A stretch of 64,000 nt of DNA from Lacipirellulaceae bacterium (GCA_040218535.1 JAVJRG010000012.1:806001-870000); one strand, 5' to 3'; positions 26,012-36,381 are shown, counted from the stretch's first letter. Made by a program: numbers and translations. The notes: generated by a model from the letters alone, not told the origin.

Positions 26012-28879
26012 ATGTCCGCGATTGCCCTCCCAAAGCAGCAAGAACCCTCGGCCCCTGCGCCCTCTGCCGGGGACATCCGCATCCGCGGAGCGCGGACGCA
26101 CAATCTTAAGAACATCGATCTCAACATCCCGCAGCGGAAGCTGGTCGTCATCACCGGACTGAGCGGTTCGGGCAAAAGTTCGCTCGCCTTCGATACCCTG
26201 CTGGCCGAGGGGCAACGGCAGTACATTGAGTCGCTGTCCGTCTACGCGCGGCAGTTCTTCAACCAGATGCAGCGGCCCGATGTCGATGTGATCGAGGGGC
26301 TGCAGCCGACGATTGCCATTGACCAGCACGCCGGGAGCGCCAACCCGCGGAGTACGGTGGCGACCGTGACGGAGATCTATGATTTCTTGCGCGTGCTGAT
26401 GGCCCGCACGGCGGATGTTGCTTGCCCGGAATGTGGCCTGCCGATTTCTCAGCAGTCAGCGGGCGAGATCCAGGAAGCGATCGAGGCCCTGCCGCTCGAC
26501 ACGAAGGTGATGATCCTCGCCCCGATGGTGCGGGGGCGAAAAGGGAAGCATGCCGACGTGATGGAGCGTATCCGCAAGGAAGGCTTCGTGCGGGTGCGGA
26601 TTGATGGAGTGACTTACGAGGTCGAGGACGCGCCCGAGCTGACGGCCCAAAAGCCGCACGATATTGAGGCGGTCGTGGATCGGGTGATCGTGCGCGAGGG
26701 ACTGGAGAATCGCCTCGCCGAATCGGTCCGCCTCGCACTGAAGCACGGCGAGGGCGCGTTACGGATCACCTACCTCACGCCGCTGGACAAGGTGCAGGCA
26801 AATGGCTCTAGCACTAAAGAAGTCACCGCGGAAAACGGCTGGCGGGAGCGCGTGTACAGCACGCAGTACGCTTGCCCCGACTGCAAGTTGAGCCTCGCCG
26901 AAGTCGAGCCCCGTACGTTTAGCTTCAACAGCCCCTACGGTGCCTGCGAGGAGTGCGAGGGGCTCGCCGCACGGGAAGCGTTTGACCCTGAGTTGGTGAT
27001 TCCAGACCTAAGTCTTTCACTGGCCGACGGGGCGATTGCTCCCTGGCACGGCTCGACGGCTGCAGCACGGAAGAAGCAGGCAAAGCTGCTCGGACCGCTG
27101 CTCAATAAGCACAAGGTGCTGCAAGACACGCCGCTAGAAAAATGGTCCGCCAAGGCACGCGAACAACTACTACATGGCGACAACGGCAAGTTTGTGGGTT
27201 TGCTGAAACACCTCGAAATGGACTACGCCGCGGCGAAGCGGGAGAGCGTTCGAGAGAAGCTCGCCGAGTTCCGCGGCGTCACACCCTGCCCTGCTTGCGA
27301 AGGTTCTCGTCTGCAGCCCGAAGCGCGTTCTTGCCGGCTGGGCGGCCTAGCGATTCACGAAATCGTCCGAATGACCGTCGAGCAGGCACTCGCGTATTTC
27401 GAGTCCCTGCAGTTTCCGCCAACGCAGCAGCCAATCGGCGAGCCGTTGGTCACAGAGATCGTCAAGCGACTCACGTTTCTGCTCAAGGTGGGCGTCGACT
27501 ATCTCACGCTCGATCGCCCCGCGGATACGCTCAGCGGTGGCGAACGGCAGCGGGTTCGTTTGGCCACAGGGATTGGCTCGGGACTGGTTGGCGTGCTCTA
27601 TGTCTTGGACGAACCGTCCATCGGCTTGCATCCCCGAGACAACGCACGGCTGATCGAAGCGTTGCGCGAACTGCAACAGCAAGGCAACACCGTGCTGGTG
27701 GTCGAGCACGACGAAGAACTGATGCGGGCCGCCGATTGGCTGATCGACATTGGCCCAGGGGCGGGCACGCAAGGCGGCACGATCGTCGCGGAAGGAACCC
27801 CCGAGGAGGTTGCCTCCAACGAAAGTTCGATCACGGGTGGCTATCTCTCGCAGAGGTTGCGGATCGAGCCGCCTGCCAAACGGCGCAAAGCAGTAAAGTC
27901 GCGGACCGTACATCTGGAAGGGGCCTCGCTTAACAATTTGCAGAACGTCAAGTTCGACATGCCCTTGGGGCTCTTGCATTGTGTGACCGGCGTGAGCGGT
28001 TCAGGGAAAAGCTCGCTGGTAATCGACACCGTCGCAAAGGCACTTGCTAACAAGCTCAACGGCGCGAGCCAACGGCCAGGGCCCTACAAGAAACTTCAAG
28101 GCGTGAGCAAACTCACGCGGCTGATCCATGTCGACCAGTCGCCGATCGGTCGCACGCCACGCAGCAACCCGGCCACGTTCACAGGCATTTTCGACGAGAT
28201 CCGTCGCATTTTTGCCGGGACGAAACACTCGAAGCAACTCGGCTACAAACTGGGGCGGTTCAGCTTCAACACGAAGGGTGGGCGTTGCGAGCATTGCCAA
28301 GGACAAGGCGTCGAACGTGTCGAGATGCGTTTCTTGCCCGACTTGTTCGTGACCTGTCCCGTCTGCTACGGCAAACAGTTCAACCGGCAAACCCTAGCGG
28401 TCCGCTATCGTGAGAAATCAATCGCCGACGTCCTGGCGATGAGCATCGAGGAAGCGGTTGGTTTTTTCGAGAACCACGAGGCCGTCCACAAGATGCTCAC
28501 CAGCTTGGTTGACGTAGGCCTCGGCTATTTGACGCTCGGTCAGCGAAGTACAACCCTCTCAGGCGGCGAGGCCCAACGGATCAAATTGGCCGCGGAGCTG
28601 GGGCGGCCCTCCAATGGCCACACGCTCTACATTCTCGACGAGCCGACCACCGGCCTGCACGCGGCAGACATTGATCGCTTGCTCAAAGTCCTGCACGGCT
28701 TAGTCGATCTTGGCCACACGGTGCTGGTGATCGAACACCACACCGACGTTATCCGCAACGCCGACTGGGTGACCGACCTTGGTCCCGAAGGGGGCGCCGA
28801 GGGAGGTCGGATTCTTGCAGCCGGGACGCCCGAAGATATTGCGGAGTGCGAGGAGAGCTTCACCGGGCAGTGGTTATAG
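26012..28879 (+). CDS. uvrA: UvrABC system protein A
   Basis: A 955-residue DNA-damage recognition ATPase of nucleotide excision repair. It has two ABC modules with Walker [10 protein letters not shown] (about residue 50) and GVSGSGKSS (about 660), ABC signatures LSGGERQR and LSGGEAQR, and Walker B LYVLDEPS and LYILDEPT. Zinc ligands appear as CPECG, CPDCKLS, CPACEGS and CEHCQGQG with CPVCYG. Length is near the usual 940-960. No clear ribosome-binding site precedes the ATG at 26012, and the N-terminus has a short Pro/Ala extension before the first strand. It dimerises and loads UvrB; uvrB is not in the window. Confidence 0.97.
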   Translation: MSAIALPKQQEPSAPAPSAGDIRIRGARTHNLKNIDLNIPQRKLVVITGLSGSGKSSLAFDTLLAEGQRQYIESLSVYARQFFNQMQRPDVDVIEGLQPTIAIDQHAGSANPRSTVATVTEIYDFLRVLMARTADVACPECGLPISQQSAGEIQEAIEALPLDTKVMILAPMVRGRKGKHADVMERIRKEGFVRVRIDGVTYEVEDAPELTAQKPHDIEAVVDRVIVREGLENRLAESVRLALKHGEGALRITYLTPLDKVQANGSSTKEVTAENGWRERVYSTQYACPDCKLSLAEVEPRTFSFNSPYGACEECEGLAAREAFDPELVIPDLSLSLADGAIAPWHGSTAAARKKQAKLLGPLLNKHKVLQDTPLEKWSAKAREQLLHGDNGKFVGLLKHLEMDYAAAKRESVREKLAEFRGVTPCPACEGSRLQPEARSCRLGGLAIHEIVRMTVEQALAYFESLQFPPTQQPIGEPLVTEIVKRLTFLLKVGVDYLTLDRPADTLSGGERQRVRLATGIGSGLVGVLYVLDEPSIGLHPRDNARLIEALRELQQQGNTVLVVEHDEELMRAADWLIDIGPGAGTQGGTIVAEGTPEEVASNESSITGGYLSQRLRIEPPAKRRKAVKSRTVHLEGASLNNLQNVKFDMPLGLLHCVTGVSGSGKSSLVIDTVAKALANKLNGASQRPGPYKKLQGVSKLTRLIHVDQSPIGRTPRSNPATFTGIFDEIRRIFAGTKHSKQLGYKLGRFSFNTKGGRCEHCQGQGVERVEMRFLPDLFVTCPVCYGKQFNRQTLAVRYREKSIADVLAMSIEEAVGFFENHEAVHKMLTSLVDVGLGYLTLGQRSTTLSGGEAQRIKLAAELGRPSNGHTLYILDEPTTGLHAADIDRLLKVLHGLVDLGHTVLVIEHHTDVIRNADWVTDLGPEGGAEGGRILAAGTPEDIAECEESFTGQWL

Positions 28880-28935
28880 CGTGAACCGCGTGAAAATTCT
28901 CCGCAGGAATTTCCCCGAAGGGGATACGCAACATA

Positions 28936-28989
28936 GCCCAGGGTTGGTCAACAGCGAGCCTAAGCGAGCTTTTGGCCTACCCTGGGTAA
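28936..28989. repeat. Palindrome downstream of uvrA
   Basis: AGCCCAGGGTTGGTC (from 28936) pairs with GGCCTACCCTGGG (ending 28987) around ACAGCGAGCCTAAGCGAGC. It is followed by a second palindrome at 29151 with the same CCCAGGGT arms. Confidence 0.65.
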
Positions 28990-29150
28990 TAGAGTCGATA
29001 GAATTCATCGACCGAGCGGAAATGCGTGTGTACCGAATACTCATGATCGAGGTCGAAAATCCTTAAGGTCGACCTCGGCCTATTACGACCTCGTTCTACC
29101 GCCGTCGGTATTCTATCCGATTTGTTCGGTCGTTCTGTTGGTGGTTACAT

Positions 29151-29205
29151 GGACCCAGGGTAGGCCCACACTCGCTGTCGCTCGCGATGGGCCAACCCTG
29201 GGCTA
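29151..29205. repeat. Palindrome with CCCAGGGTAGGCCCA arms
   Basis: ACCCAGGGTAGGCCCA (29153-29168) pairs with TGGGCCAACCCTGGGCT (29188-29204) around the CACTCGCTGTCGCTCGCGA core. The region 28880-29290 contains no gene that I can support. Confidence 0.7.
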
Positions 29206-29293
29206 CGATGCGTAACGCCTTCGGCGTATCTTGATGGACTCAGCGTATTCTAAACGACGCTCGTTCTATCTCGTCACGAACTTGAAATGTGAA

Positions 29294-29325
29294 AAGCCTC
29301 ACGCGTTAAGTAACGCGCGAGGCTT
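29294..29325 (-). terminator. Likely terminator of the Cys-rich protein gene
   Basis: AAGCCTCACGCGTTA (29294-29308) pairs with TAACGCGCGAGGCTT (29311-29325) with one mismatch. On the minus strand it is followed by a short CTTTTC run. It lies 37 bases after the stop of the minus-strand gene. Confidence 0.65.
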
Positions 29326-29362
29326 GGGTTCTACTCGTATTGATTTTCACGTTGTTTCACCG

Positions 29363-30145
29363 TTACCGGTGAAACCACTTACTGAACTTCGCCACCGCGC
29401 TCTCTTTCTTGGGTGTGGCTTTCTTTGGAGCTTGCTCAGTTTCCTCAGTCACAGTCTCTTCCGCTGAGGCAGTCACGACATCGGCGGCTTTGGCCGTTGC
29501 CGCACAACAACCCCCTTCACAGCAAGCATCGTCGCAACCACAGGCGGGTTCTTCACAGCATCCATCACAGCAACCGCTGGCACAGCCGCAGCCCGAGCCT
29601 TTACCGCAGCACCCGCAGCAGCCCTTCTTGACGGCTTTCCATTTGGTAACGCACTCTTCGCACTTGTACTTTTCTTTTTCAAGCACGTTGATGCAGCGGA
29701 CCTTGCCGCATTTCAGACCGAACAGACTGAAGCCCGACGAGCACCCACAGGAGCTGCAGCCATCACACCCGCCGCCACAGCACGTGTCCCCGCAACAAGT
29801 ATCACAGTCCGCATCGCAGCAGCCCTCATCACAGCACTTTTTGCCACACTTATCCTTACGGCACTCCCAAGGCCAGCGCCACGGTGGCACACAAACAGGC
29901 TCCGCACAGACGTTGTAGCAGTGCTTCTCGACCTCTTCTTTCTTGGTTTCGCTTTCGCACTTGTAGCAGTCAGGATCGCAAACGCAGGTGGCTCGCTTAC
30001 CAACTTTGGCTTTCGCTTTGCAGCATTCGCAGGGATCAACGCAGCACGGTTCTTCACACCCACAACTGCTTTCGCCCGCTTGGGCCGGCAAGTTCGTTGC
30101 GAAGAGCAACGTCGCTACCAACAGGGCCAGGGATATCTCTTGCAT
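29363..30145 (-). CDS. Extremely Cys-rich exported protein
   Basis: A 260-residue exported protein. The signal peptide (SLALLVATLLFATNLPAQA) is followed by about 190 residues with 49 Cys, close to 19 percent of the whole protein, arranged as CC, CxC and CxxC pairs with Gly, Asp and Lys between them. A Trp-rich insert (PPWRWPWECRK) and a Lys/Ala-rich C-terminal tail (PKKATPKKESAVAKF) flank the Cys domain. Cys-rich wall proteins held by disulfides are known from planctomycetes; metal binding is the alternative. ATG follows GGAGG. The porin gene lies directly upstream on the same strand. Confidence 0.75.
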   Translation of the reverse strand: MQEISLALLVATLLFATNLPAQAGESSCGCEEPCCVDPCECCKAKAKVGKRATCVCDPDCYKCESETKKEEVEKHCYNVCAEPVCVPPWRWPWECRKDKCGKKCCDEGCCDADCDTCCGDTCCGGGCDGCSSCGCSSGFSLFGLKCGKVRCINVLEKEKYKCEECVTKWKAVKKGCCGCCGKGSGCGCASGCCDGCCEEPACGCDDACCEGGCCAATAKAADVVTASAEETVTEETEQAPKKATPKKESAVAKFSKWFHR

Positions 30146-30223
30146 GGGAATCGTCCTCCAAGGAACGGTTAGGTTATGTGTTTAGCCGCGACGCTCGCGT
30201 CGCGCTGTGGTTGGGCACGTTGG

Positions 30224-31789
30224 TTAAAAGTCCACCATGAAACGCGCCCCTAGGATCGAGTAAGCTCCAGGCACGCCGAAACCGGCCTCGGCGGTGTCTT
30301 CGATCTCACCGTAGATGGCATTGAACTGCATGCGAGCATAGGGGCTCCAGTACCAGTTCAGCCCCAGCGTGTGGCTGTTGCCGATACCGCCGTTGATATC
30401 TTGGTCGTTGAAGTTGGCGTAGCTGTAGCGGTAAGCCAGTTGCCACGCGCCCCAGCCACCACGGACACCGTCGCAGCAGGTATCAACGAGGAAGAAGTTC
30501 TCAAACGGCTTGATCCGCCCGAGAGTACCGCTCTTGCGTTCCCAAGGCATGTGTTCGCCAGTCAGGAAGTAGGCGATGTAGACGTAACCGCCATGCAAGA
30601 AAACTTCGCTCGCCTCGCGGCGTTGGAGCCAGAGGTTTTGGTACTCGCCGACAATCTGCACGGGACCGAAGTTCCAGACGTTTTCCGCACCGACCAACTG
30701 ATAGTCGTCCGCACCGTCGATGCGCCCCGTGTTCAACCAACGGTTGGTCGAGCGAGCTTCAGGACGATGCCGGAAACGGGCTTCATTGTCAGCACGTCCA
30801 TCAATGCCGCTGCCATCGGGGTTGGCGAAGGTGCTGCTCACCGCCCAGTGACCGTAGCCACGTCCGCCGGAGGATTCGTCGTACCACCAGGTGTTCGCCA
30901 AACGCCCAGCGAACTCCATCTGCCAGTGATCGCTGACGTAGTTGCCTTCGTCCTGAATCAGGCGTTGGTTGAACACACCGTAGCGCCAGTTCCAGGCTTG
31001 GTCGTCGGAGAGGCCGTACGATTGCAGACCCCAGCGACGTGCATCTTGGTTGAAACTTTCGATCACGAAAGGACGTTCCAAGAACACGTTGTAACGGCTA
31101 CTGTTGAGGTGATCCAAACCGTAAGGACGCTTTTGGTTACCCAGTAGCACGGTGTGGAACACCGGCAAGTCATTCCAGCCGAGGTAAGCATCGCGGAATT
31201 CGCTGTCGTTACCGCCGGCGAATTCCATTTCGATTTTGTATTCCATGTTGGCGGCAAGCTTGCCCTTCACGCCAAAACGCATCCGGCGGAAGCCAACGCG
31301 GTCTTGCGGCGTGACGTTGGGGTCGCCACTCTCAAGAATATTCACGCCTAGCGAGTCACCCGGGAAGCTCCACATATCGGCGTGGATACGACCGTTCACC
31401 TTCATCGTGGCATCGCCATGACCGCTGAAGGCAGTGACCTTCATCTTCTTCTTGAGGTCGTTGTAGTTGTCCGAAAGTTTGCTGTAGTCTTCCTCAAGAT
31501 CGCCGTAGTTCTCTTCGAGCTTTTCAAGGCGTTTAATGACATCTGATTTTTCATCCTCTTCGTCGCCTTCATCCTCGTCGGCGTCTGCCTCAGCGAGGTA
31601 ATAGTTGTAATGAGCTGCCTGGGCGACCACAGGGTCTGCCGTTGCCGTGTCGATTGGTGGCAACGGCTCCGCGGCCGAGAGAAACCCAACGATCAGCAAT
31701 TGGCTTAACATTGCCAAGCTGACCAGCACAATCAGTCGTCGGCGTTGCCACCACAGACTTGCTTGCGTGCATCTTTCAGAAGTACTCAT
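30224..31789 (-). CDS. Outer-membrane porin, OprO/OprP type
   Basis: A 521-residue porin. The N-terminal signal and hydrophobic segment (LIVLVSLAMLSQLLIVGFLS) is followed by an acidic stretch, then a coiled coil (DVIKRLEKLEENYGDLEEDY, SKLSDNYNDLKKKM) and a beta-barrel domain. Barrel landmarks are GRIHADMW, RVGFRRMRFGVKGKL and EMEFAGG, and the last strand ends in FMVDF with the terminal Phe expected for outer-membrane insertion. Members carry phosphate or polyphosphate across the outer membrane. The coiled coil may tether the barrel to the wall. 78 bases separate it from the Cys-rich gene downstream. Confidence 0.85.
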   Translation of the reverse strand: MSTSERCTQASLWWQRRRLIVLVSLAMLSQLLIVGFLSAAEPLPPIDTATADPVVAQAAHYNYYLAEADADEDEGDEEDEKSDVIKRLEKLEENYGDLEEDYSKLSDNYNDLKKKMKVTAFSGHGDATMKVNGRIHADMWSFPGDSLGVNILESGDPNVTPQDRVGFRRMRFGVKGKLAANMEYKIEMEFAGGNDSEFRDAYLGWNDLPVFHTVLLGNQKRPYGLDHLNSSRYNVFLERPFVIESFNQDARRWGLQSYGLSDDQAWNWRYGVFNQRLIQDEGNYVSDHWQMEFAGRLANTWWYDESSGGRGYGHWAVSSTFANPDGSGIDGRADNEARFRHRPEARSTNRWLNTGRIDGADDYQLVGAENVWNFGPVQIVGEYQNLWLQRREASEVFLHGGYVYIAYFLTGEHMPWERKSGTLGRIKPFENFFLVDTCCDGVRGGWGAWQLAYRYSYANFNDQDINGGIGNSHTLGLNWYWSPYARMQFNAIYGEIEDTAEAGFGVPGAYSILGARFMVDF

Positions 31790-32094
31790 CAGAAGTGTTG
31801 CTCCATCCTTGGAGAAGTAAAAACCATCGCAGTCGCCCCCTTCGGGCCACTCCGCCTTGTCGCGTCGCCTCGATCTTACAACCTGGTTCTGGTTATGAGG
31901 CTCTTGGCGATTGTGTGCCGTGCGCGGATCGTGCGCTCTGCAAGCACCGCACCGGCTATGCAGATAGTTTCGGCAGGCCGGATATGTAGAAAATGTTAAG
32001 AATGACGCCTGTGCGGCCAGTGCGAGCAGCTAGCACTAGGTGCGACCGCGATAATCGGCAAGGTTTATCGGCGGCTCGGCATTTGAGACCCGAG
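31790..32094. other. Intergenic region, 305 bases
   Basis: Lies between the porin start and the end of fadA on the minus strand. It should carry the porin promoter. No gene or strong hairpin was found. Confidence 0.4.
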
Positions 32095-33255
32095 CTACAC
32101 CCGCTCAACCACGGTCGCAATCCCTTGCCCAATGCCGATGCACATGGTCGCCAAGCCAAACTGAGCATCGCTGCGGGCGAGCATCGCATGGACAAGCGTC
32201 GTGGCAATCCGCGCCCCGCTGGCACCAAGCGGGTGACCGATCGCGAGTGAGCCACCGCGGACGTTGAGCTTCGCCTGATCAATGTCGAGCATCTGCACGC
32301 AGGCTAGAGTCTGGGCGGCGAAAGCTTCGTTCAGTTCGATCAGGTCGATGTCAGCGAGCGAGAGGCCGGCGCGCTTGAGTGCCTTTTGCGTCGCGGGGAC
32401 GGGGCCCGTGCCCATCACCGCGGGGTCGACACCGGCTACCGCGGTTGCGCGGATTCTCGCGATGGGGTTTAGGCCGAGTTCTTTCGCTCGCTCTTCGCTC
32501 ATCACCAGCATCGCGGCGGCACCGTCGTTTAGGGGTGAACTATTTCCTGCGGTGACCGTACCGATGCCGGGCATAAAAGCTGGCTTTAGCGCAGCGAGTT
32601 GCTCCAGATTCGTATCGGGGCGAATGCACTGGTCGGTCTTCACTTCAACGCGCTCGCCCGCTTCGTTGCGACCCCAGACGGGGATGATCTCCGCATCGAA
32701 CTCACCCGCTTCGGTCGCTGCCGCGGCCTTTTGATGGCTGGCCAGCGCGAATTCGTCTTGAGCCTCTCGGGTGATTCCCTGCGACTGGGCGAGGAACTCG
32801 GCCGTGTAACCCATGTGTAGCGCGCCCTTGCTGGTGGCGTGGAACAGCTTGGGGTTAAAGTCGACTCCGTGGTCCATCGGCAGATGGTGCATGTGTTCTA
32901 AGCCGCCAACGATCTGCACGTCTTCGCCACCCGCGGCAATGGAGTGCGCTGCCTGATTAAGTGCCTGCAAGCTGCTACCGCACAGACGATTGACGGTCGC
33001 CCCAGCAACGCTGGAAGGCAAGCCGGCCACCAGTGAAACAATCCGCCCGACGTTGAAGCCTTGCTCTTTGGTCTGCTGCGTGTTGCCGAGGACCACGTCT
33101 TCAATCATCGCAGGGTCGATCCCGGTGCGCTCGATTAGCGCACGTACGACGGCAGCGGCCAGATCGTCGGAGCGGACGTCGCGAAACGCGCCGCGTTCGG
33201 GATGGGCACGGCCAATAGCGGTTCGACAGCAATCAACAATGACAGCGGTTTTCAT
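32095..33255 (-). CDS. fadA: Acetyl-CoA C-acyltransferase (thiolase)
   Basis: A 386-residue thiolase that cleaves 3-ketoacyl-CoA in the last step of fatty-acid beta-oxidation. The nucleophile Cys92 is in [12 protein letters not shown], the His is in [11 protein letters not shown], and the second catalytic Cys is in [16 protein letters not shown] is also present. Length is typical. It follows fadJ on the same strand after a 228-base gap that contains palindromic copy C, and together they would form the trifunctional beta-oxidation complex. Confidence 0.95.
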   Translation of the reverse strand: MKTAVIVDCCRTAIGRAHPERGAFRDVRSDDLAAAVVRALIERTGIDPAMIEDVVLGNTQQTKEQGFNVGRIVSLVAGLPSSVAGATVNRLCGSSLQALNQAAHSIAAGGEDVQIVGGLEHMHHLPMDHGVDFNPKLFHATSKGALHMGYTAEFLAQSQGITREAQDEFALASHQKAAAATEAGEFDAEIIPVWGRNEAGERVEVKTDQCIRPDTNLEQLAALKPAFMPGIGTVTAGNSSPLNDGAAAMLVMSEERAKELGLNPIARIRATAVAGVDPAVMGTGPVPATQKALKRAGLSLADIDLIELNEAFAAQTLACVQMLDIDQAKLNVRGGSLAIGHPLGASGARIATTLVHAMLARSDAQFGLATMCIGIGQGIATVVERV

Positions 33256-33291
33256 AGATCATTCACTTCTAGGATTGGAAACCACAATGGT

Positions 33292-33487
33292 TTGAACCAC
33301 GGAGCGGTATTTACTTGAATTGGGGAGAACACGGAGGAAGAAAACAAATCGAATGTAATCGTTGCGATCTAAGGCTAAAAAACACTCACTAATTCCTCCT
33401 CTTTGCTTATGTGAAGCATCACTCACTGTGCATAGAGAAGCCGTCTCAGCGATTCTCTCCGTGTCCTCCGTGCCCTCTGTGGTTCAA
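33292..33487. repeat. Dispersed palindromic element, copy C
   Basis: The right arm at 33456-33487 contains CTCCGTG, CTCCGTG and CTCTGTG units spaced nine bases, and the left arm from 33292 is TTGAACCACGGAG. The right arm overlaps the end of fadJ, whose TGA stop at 33484-33486 is supplied by the repeat's TTGAACCAC end. Confidence 0.75.
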
Positions 33488-35667
33488 AAAAAAATGGGAT
33501 AGAACCTTCCATCCTCTGCTGCGGATTGCAGCAGGGCGGTTGGCTCGTATCTTTTGCCTAGTGACTTGTAGGGTTCAAGCTGTTCGAGAATCCTCGCCGG
33601 GCCGACTTGGTCTGCCCAGAACAAGAGACCTCCTTTGAACGGCGGGAAGCCGATGCCGAAGATCAACGCGAGGTCGACATCCTGAACGCTGTTGGCCACG
33701 CCGTCTTCGAGGACACGTGTCGCTTCAAGCAGCATCGGTAGCATCAAACGCTCCGTTAGTTCCTTGGAGCTAAAGTCTTTTGATTCTTTTACATGCTTGG
33801 CAATGATTCCCTCGGCCGTCTCGCTGGGCGTCTTCTTCCCTTTTTTGGCAGGTGGGTAATCGAAGAAGCCTTGGCCGTTTTTCTTTCCTTTGCGGTCTGA
33901 CTCGACCATCGCTGGCAGAATTGACGAGGGCTCGACGCGGTCTGGGAATGCCGCGTGCATCACGCCGCCGGCGTGAATGGCTACGTCGAGGCCCACGGTG
34001 TCGTACAGTTCAATGGGACCCATGGGCATTCCAAACGCTTTGGCAGCACGATCGACCGCTTTGATCGAGGCACCTTCTTCAAGCAGCAGCAGCGCCTCGT
34101 TCATGTAAGGCAGTAGCACGCGGTTCACGAGGAAGCCGGGGCCATCGTTCACCACAACGGGCGACTTGCCGAGACGTTTCGCATAGGCGACGGCAGTGGC
34201 GATGGTTTGGTCGGTGGTTTTTTCTCCGCGGATTACTTCAACCAGCGGCATACGTCGCACAGGGTTGAAGAAATGGAGACCGCAGAACTGGCCGGGGTGC
34301 TTAAGCACCCCGGCCAAAGTGGTCACGGGGATCGTCGACGTGTTCGTGCAGAGGATCGCTTTTTCGCCCAAGTGCGGTTCGAGCCGTTTGTAGAGCTCGT
34401 GCTTCGCCTCTTTGTTTTCATAAATCGCTTCGATCACGATGTCTGCAGCGGCGATCTCCTCATCTTGTAGCGTACCGTTGATCAGCGGCGTGAATTCGAG
34501 AGCTTTCGTGACATCGGGGCCTTTTGTTTTTTTGTTGAAGCTCACTTCGGTGAGCACGCCTTTCACGCCGCGCCCGACAGCTTCGGCAGAAACGTCGCCC
34601 AGAGCCGTGGGGATACCGCGTTTGACATTCGCCGTAGCAATGCCTTGCCCCATGATGCCGGCGCCCACGACTGCGGCGGTACTGATCTCCTGAGGTTCAG
34701 CATCACTACCCGTCTGCTTCTTGTTCGCGTCCCGCAGGAAGAAAACATTCAGCAGCGCGCGATTCACCGGCGATCCGAAGACCTGTGTGAATCCTTCGGC
34801 CTCCATTTGGCACGCAGCCTCAACATCAACGCCTGCCGCTCCGAGCATGACTTCCAGCGCCGCCAAGGGTGCCGGGTAATGCCCTTTGGTTTGTTGCTGG
34901 ATGTAGGCACTGGCCGTAGCACCGAGGAAGCCAAGTTCCGTCTCGCTTAGGCCTCCATTACGACCTTCTCCGTCTTGGGCAGCAATTGGAGCTGCCCAGC
35001 AGTCGCGATCCTTGAGGTAGTCTTTGGCCTTCGCTTCATAATGAACCATGCGGAGCGCTGCATCGAGCAACTGATCGCTCGCGGAAACAACATCTTGAGC
35101 CAAACCCATCGCGTGGGCAGCCTCAGCGCCGATTCCCTCACCGCTGGTCACCAGTTCTAAGGCGTTGGCTAGGCCGACAATCCTGGGTGTGCGGGCAGTC
35201 CCGCCCCAGCCTGGGAAGAGGCCCAGCTTGACCTCGGGGAAGGCGTAGTTGGTCTTCTCATTGTCAACGAGGATTCGTCGGTCACACCATATGGCCAGTT
35301 CGGCCCCGCCACCGAAGCAGACACCGTCGATGGCGGCGACTGTCACAAACGGAACTTTCGAGAGACGCCCAAACAACTCTTGCCCGCGACGAGCAACCTT
35401 GGCGACTTCTTCCGCGGGAAGATCAATATCTGCGACGAACTCTTTTAGGTCGGCTCCGGCAATGAAATTGCCTGGCTTGGTGGAGCGAATAATGAGGCCA
35501 ACGATGTTCTCGTTCGCTTCCAGTCCGTTGAGATGATTCTCAAAATCGTTCAGCACGCTCTGCGAGAGGACGTTGGCGCCCTTGTTGGGGTCGTTGATCG
35601 TCAGAATGGCGATCTCGCCTGCTTCATCTTGAACAGCTTCGAGAGATAATATCGAGTTCTCGGACAT
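33484..35667 (-). CDS. fadJ: Fatty-acid oxidation multifunctional protein (enoyl-CoA hydratase/3-hydroxyacyl-CoA dehydrogenase)
   Basis: A 727-residue bifunctional enzyme. The N-terminal crotonase domain (about 1-200) shows IAGADLKEF, GVCFGGGAELAIWCD and FPEVKLGLFPGWGGT with both catalytic Glu. The dehydrogenase domain begins near residue 330 with AVVGAGIMGQGIA and has the catalytic His in GLHFFNPVRRMPLVEV, followed by C-terminal helical domains. It hydrates enoyl-CoA and oxidises the product with NAD. The last codons are Pro-Ile-Phe-Phe, encoded by nine T residues running into a repeat that supplies the stop codon. Confidence 0.95.
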   Translation of the reverse strand: MSENSILSLEAVQDEAGEIAILTINDPNKGANVLSQSVLNDFENHLNGLEANENIVGLIIRSTKPGNFIAGADLKEFVADIDLPAEEVAKVARRGQELFGRLSKVPFVTVAAIDGVCFGGGAELAIWCDRRILVDNEKTNYAFPEVKLGLFPGWGGTARTPRIVGLANALELVTSGEGIGAEAAHAMGLAQDVVSASDQLLDAALRMVHYEAKAKDYLKDRDCWAAPIAAQDGEGRNGGLSETELGFLGATASAYIQQQTKGHYPAPLAALEVMLGAAGVDVEAACQMEAEGFTQVFGSPVNRALLNVFFLRDANKKQTGSDAEPQEISTAAVVGAGIMGQGIATANVKRGIPTALGDVSAEAVGRGVKGVLTEVSFNKKTKGPDVTKALEFTPLINGTLQDEEIAAADIVIEAIYENKEAKHELYKRLEPHLGEKAILCTNTSTIPVTTLAGVLKHPGQFCGLHFFNPVRRMPLVEVIRGEKTTDQTIATAVAYAKRLGKSPVVVNDGPGFLVNRVLLPYMNEALLLLEEGASIKAVDRAAKAFGMPMGPIELYDTVGLDVAIHAGGVMHAAFPDRVEPSSILPAMVESDRKGKKNGQGFFDYPPAKKGKKTPSETAEGIIAKHVKESKDFSSKELTERLMLPMLLEATRVLEDGVANSVQDVDLALIFGIGFPPFKGGLLFWADQVGPARILEQLEPYKSLGKRYEPTALLQSAAEDGRFYPIFF

Positions 35668-35755
35668 CGCGACTCTTTTTCTTGTAGATGAGTAAGCACT
35701 GCGGCTGAGAATGTTTACTAGCTCTTAGAGATTCGCATTTGCTACACTGCATTCT

Positions 35756-36316
35756 ATGTCAGAGAGAGAAAACAGCCCACCCGAACCTCATGCTGCCGCC
35801 TCGGAAATCGATAGTCCCGACGATCACGGACTCATCGGCAAGAACGATGGCCCTTGGTGGATGTATCCGCTGGTGCTTGTGGGCGCACTTGCGATCGTCG
35901 GCTTATTGGCCGAACGAGCCAATCGTCCCCCGATGCCCGAAGGAACAAGTCTTGCCGAATGGACACCTCTGGAACCTGCCGATAACAAGCCTGTCGCGGA
36001 GACGGTCAAGCTGACAATCGACTTTGGTAATGGTGCCACACGCTCATTCGAGAAGCTTCCCTGGAACGAGGGAATGACCGTCGCTGACCTAATGCAAGCC
36101 GCCAAAGAGTTTCGCCCGGGGATTCGTTATGAGGCCAAAGGGGAAGGAAAGACCGCCTTTCTTGATTCGCTCGAAGGAGTCGCCGGTGGTGGCGTTAACG
36201 AGCGGAACTGGCTATACCGCGTGAATGGGGAGCATGCGAAAAAGAGCTACGGCGTTTTCGAGCTTCAGCCAGGAGATGAGGTGCTCTGGATTTACGAGCG
36301 GGGGGAAGGCGAGTAG
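35756..36316 (+). CDS. DUF4430 domain membrane-anchored protein
   Basis: A 186-residue protein with a Pro/Glu-rich N-terminus, one membrane helix (YPLVLVGALAIVGLLA, about residues 37-52) and a C-terminal DUF4430-type domain of about 105 residues. The domain shows VKLTIDFGNGATRSFEKLPW, MTVADLMQAA, a Gly-rich turn, WLYRVNGEHAKKSYGVFELQ and DEVLWIYE. DUF4430 relates to the C-terminal domain of cobalamin-binding proteins such as transcobalamin, so ligand binding is possible but unproven here. The next gene, a six-helix membrane protein, starts 65 bases later. Confidence 0.75.
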   Translation: MSERENSPPEPHAAASEIDSPDDHGLIGKNDGPWWMYPLVLVGALAIVGLLAERANRPPMPEGTSLAEWTPLEPADNKPVAETVKLTIDFGNGATRSFEKLPWNEGMTVADLMQAAKEFRPGIRYEAKGEGKTAFLDSLEGVAGGGVNERNWLYRVNGEHAKKSYGVFELQPGDEVLWIYERGEGE

Positions 36317-36381
36317 AATTGGCCGCTTGCGTCTTACGCCGCTAACGGTTGCTACTCACCCCTAGCCCCCTATTCCCTCAT

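Noticed and set aside
26259-26738. Minus-strand open frame inside uvrA
   Set aside because: Pro/Arg/Ser-rich composition, typical of antisense of GC-rich codons.
27142-27933. Second plus-strand frame inside uvrA
   Set aside because: Arg-rich with no family pattern, fully covered by the uvrA reading frame.
30371-31147. A 258-codon plus-strand frame antisense to the porin
   Set aside because: Val/Ala-rich mirror of the porin; no ribosome-binding site or family pattern.
35690-35755. Possible cobalamin riboswitch before the DUF4430 gene
   Set aside because: The leader is only about 88 bases from the divergent gene and lacks the conserved B12-box sequence.
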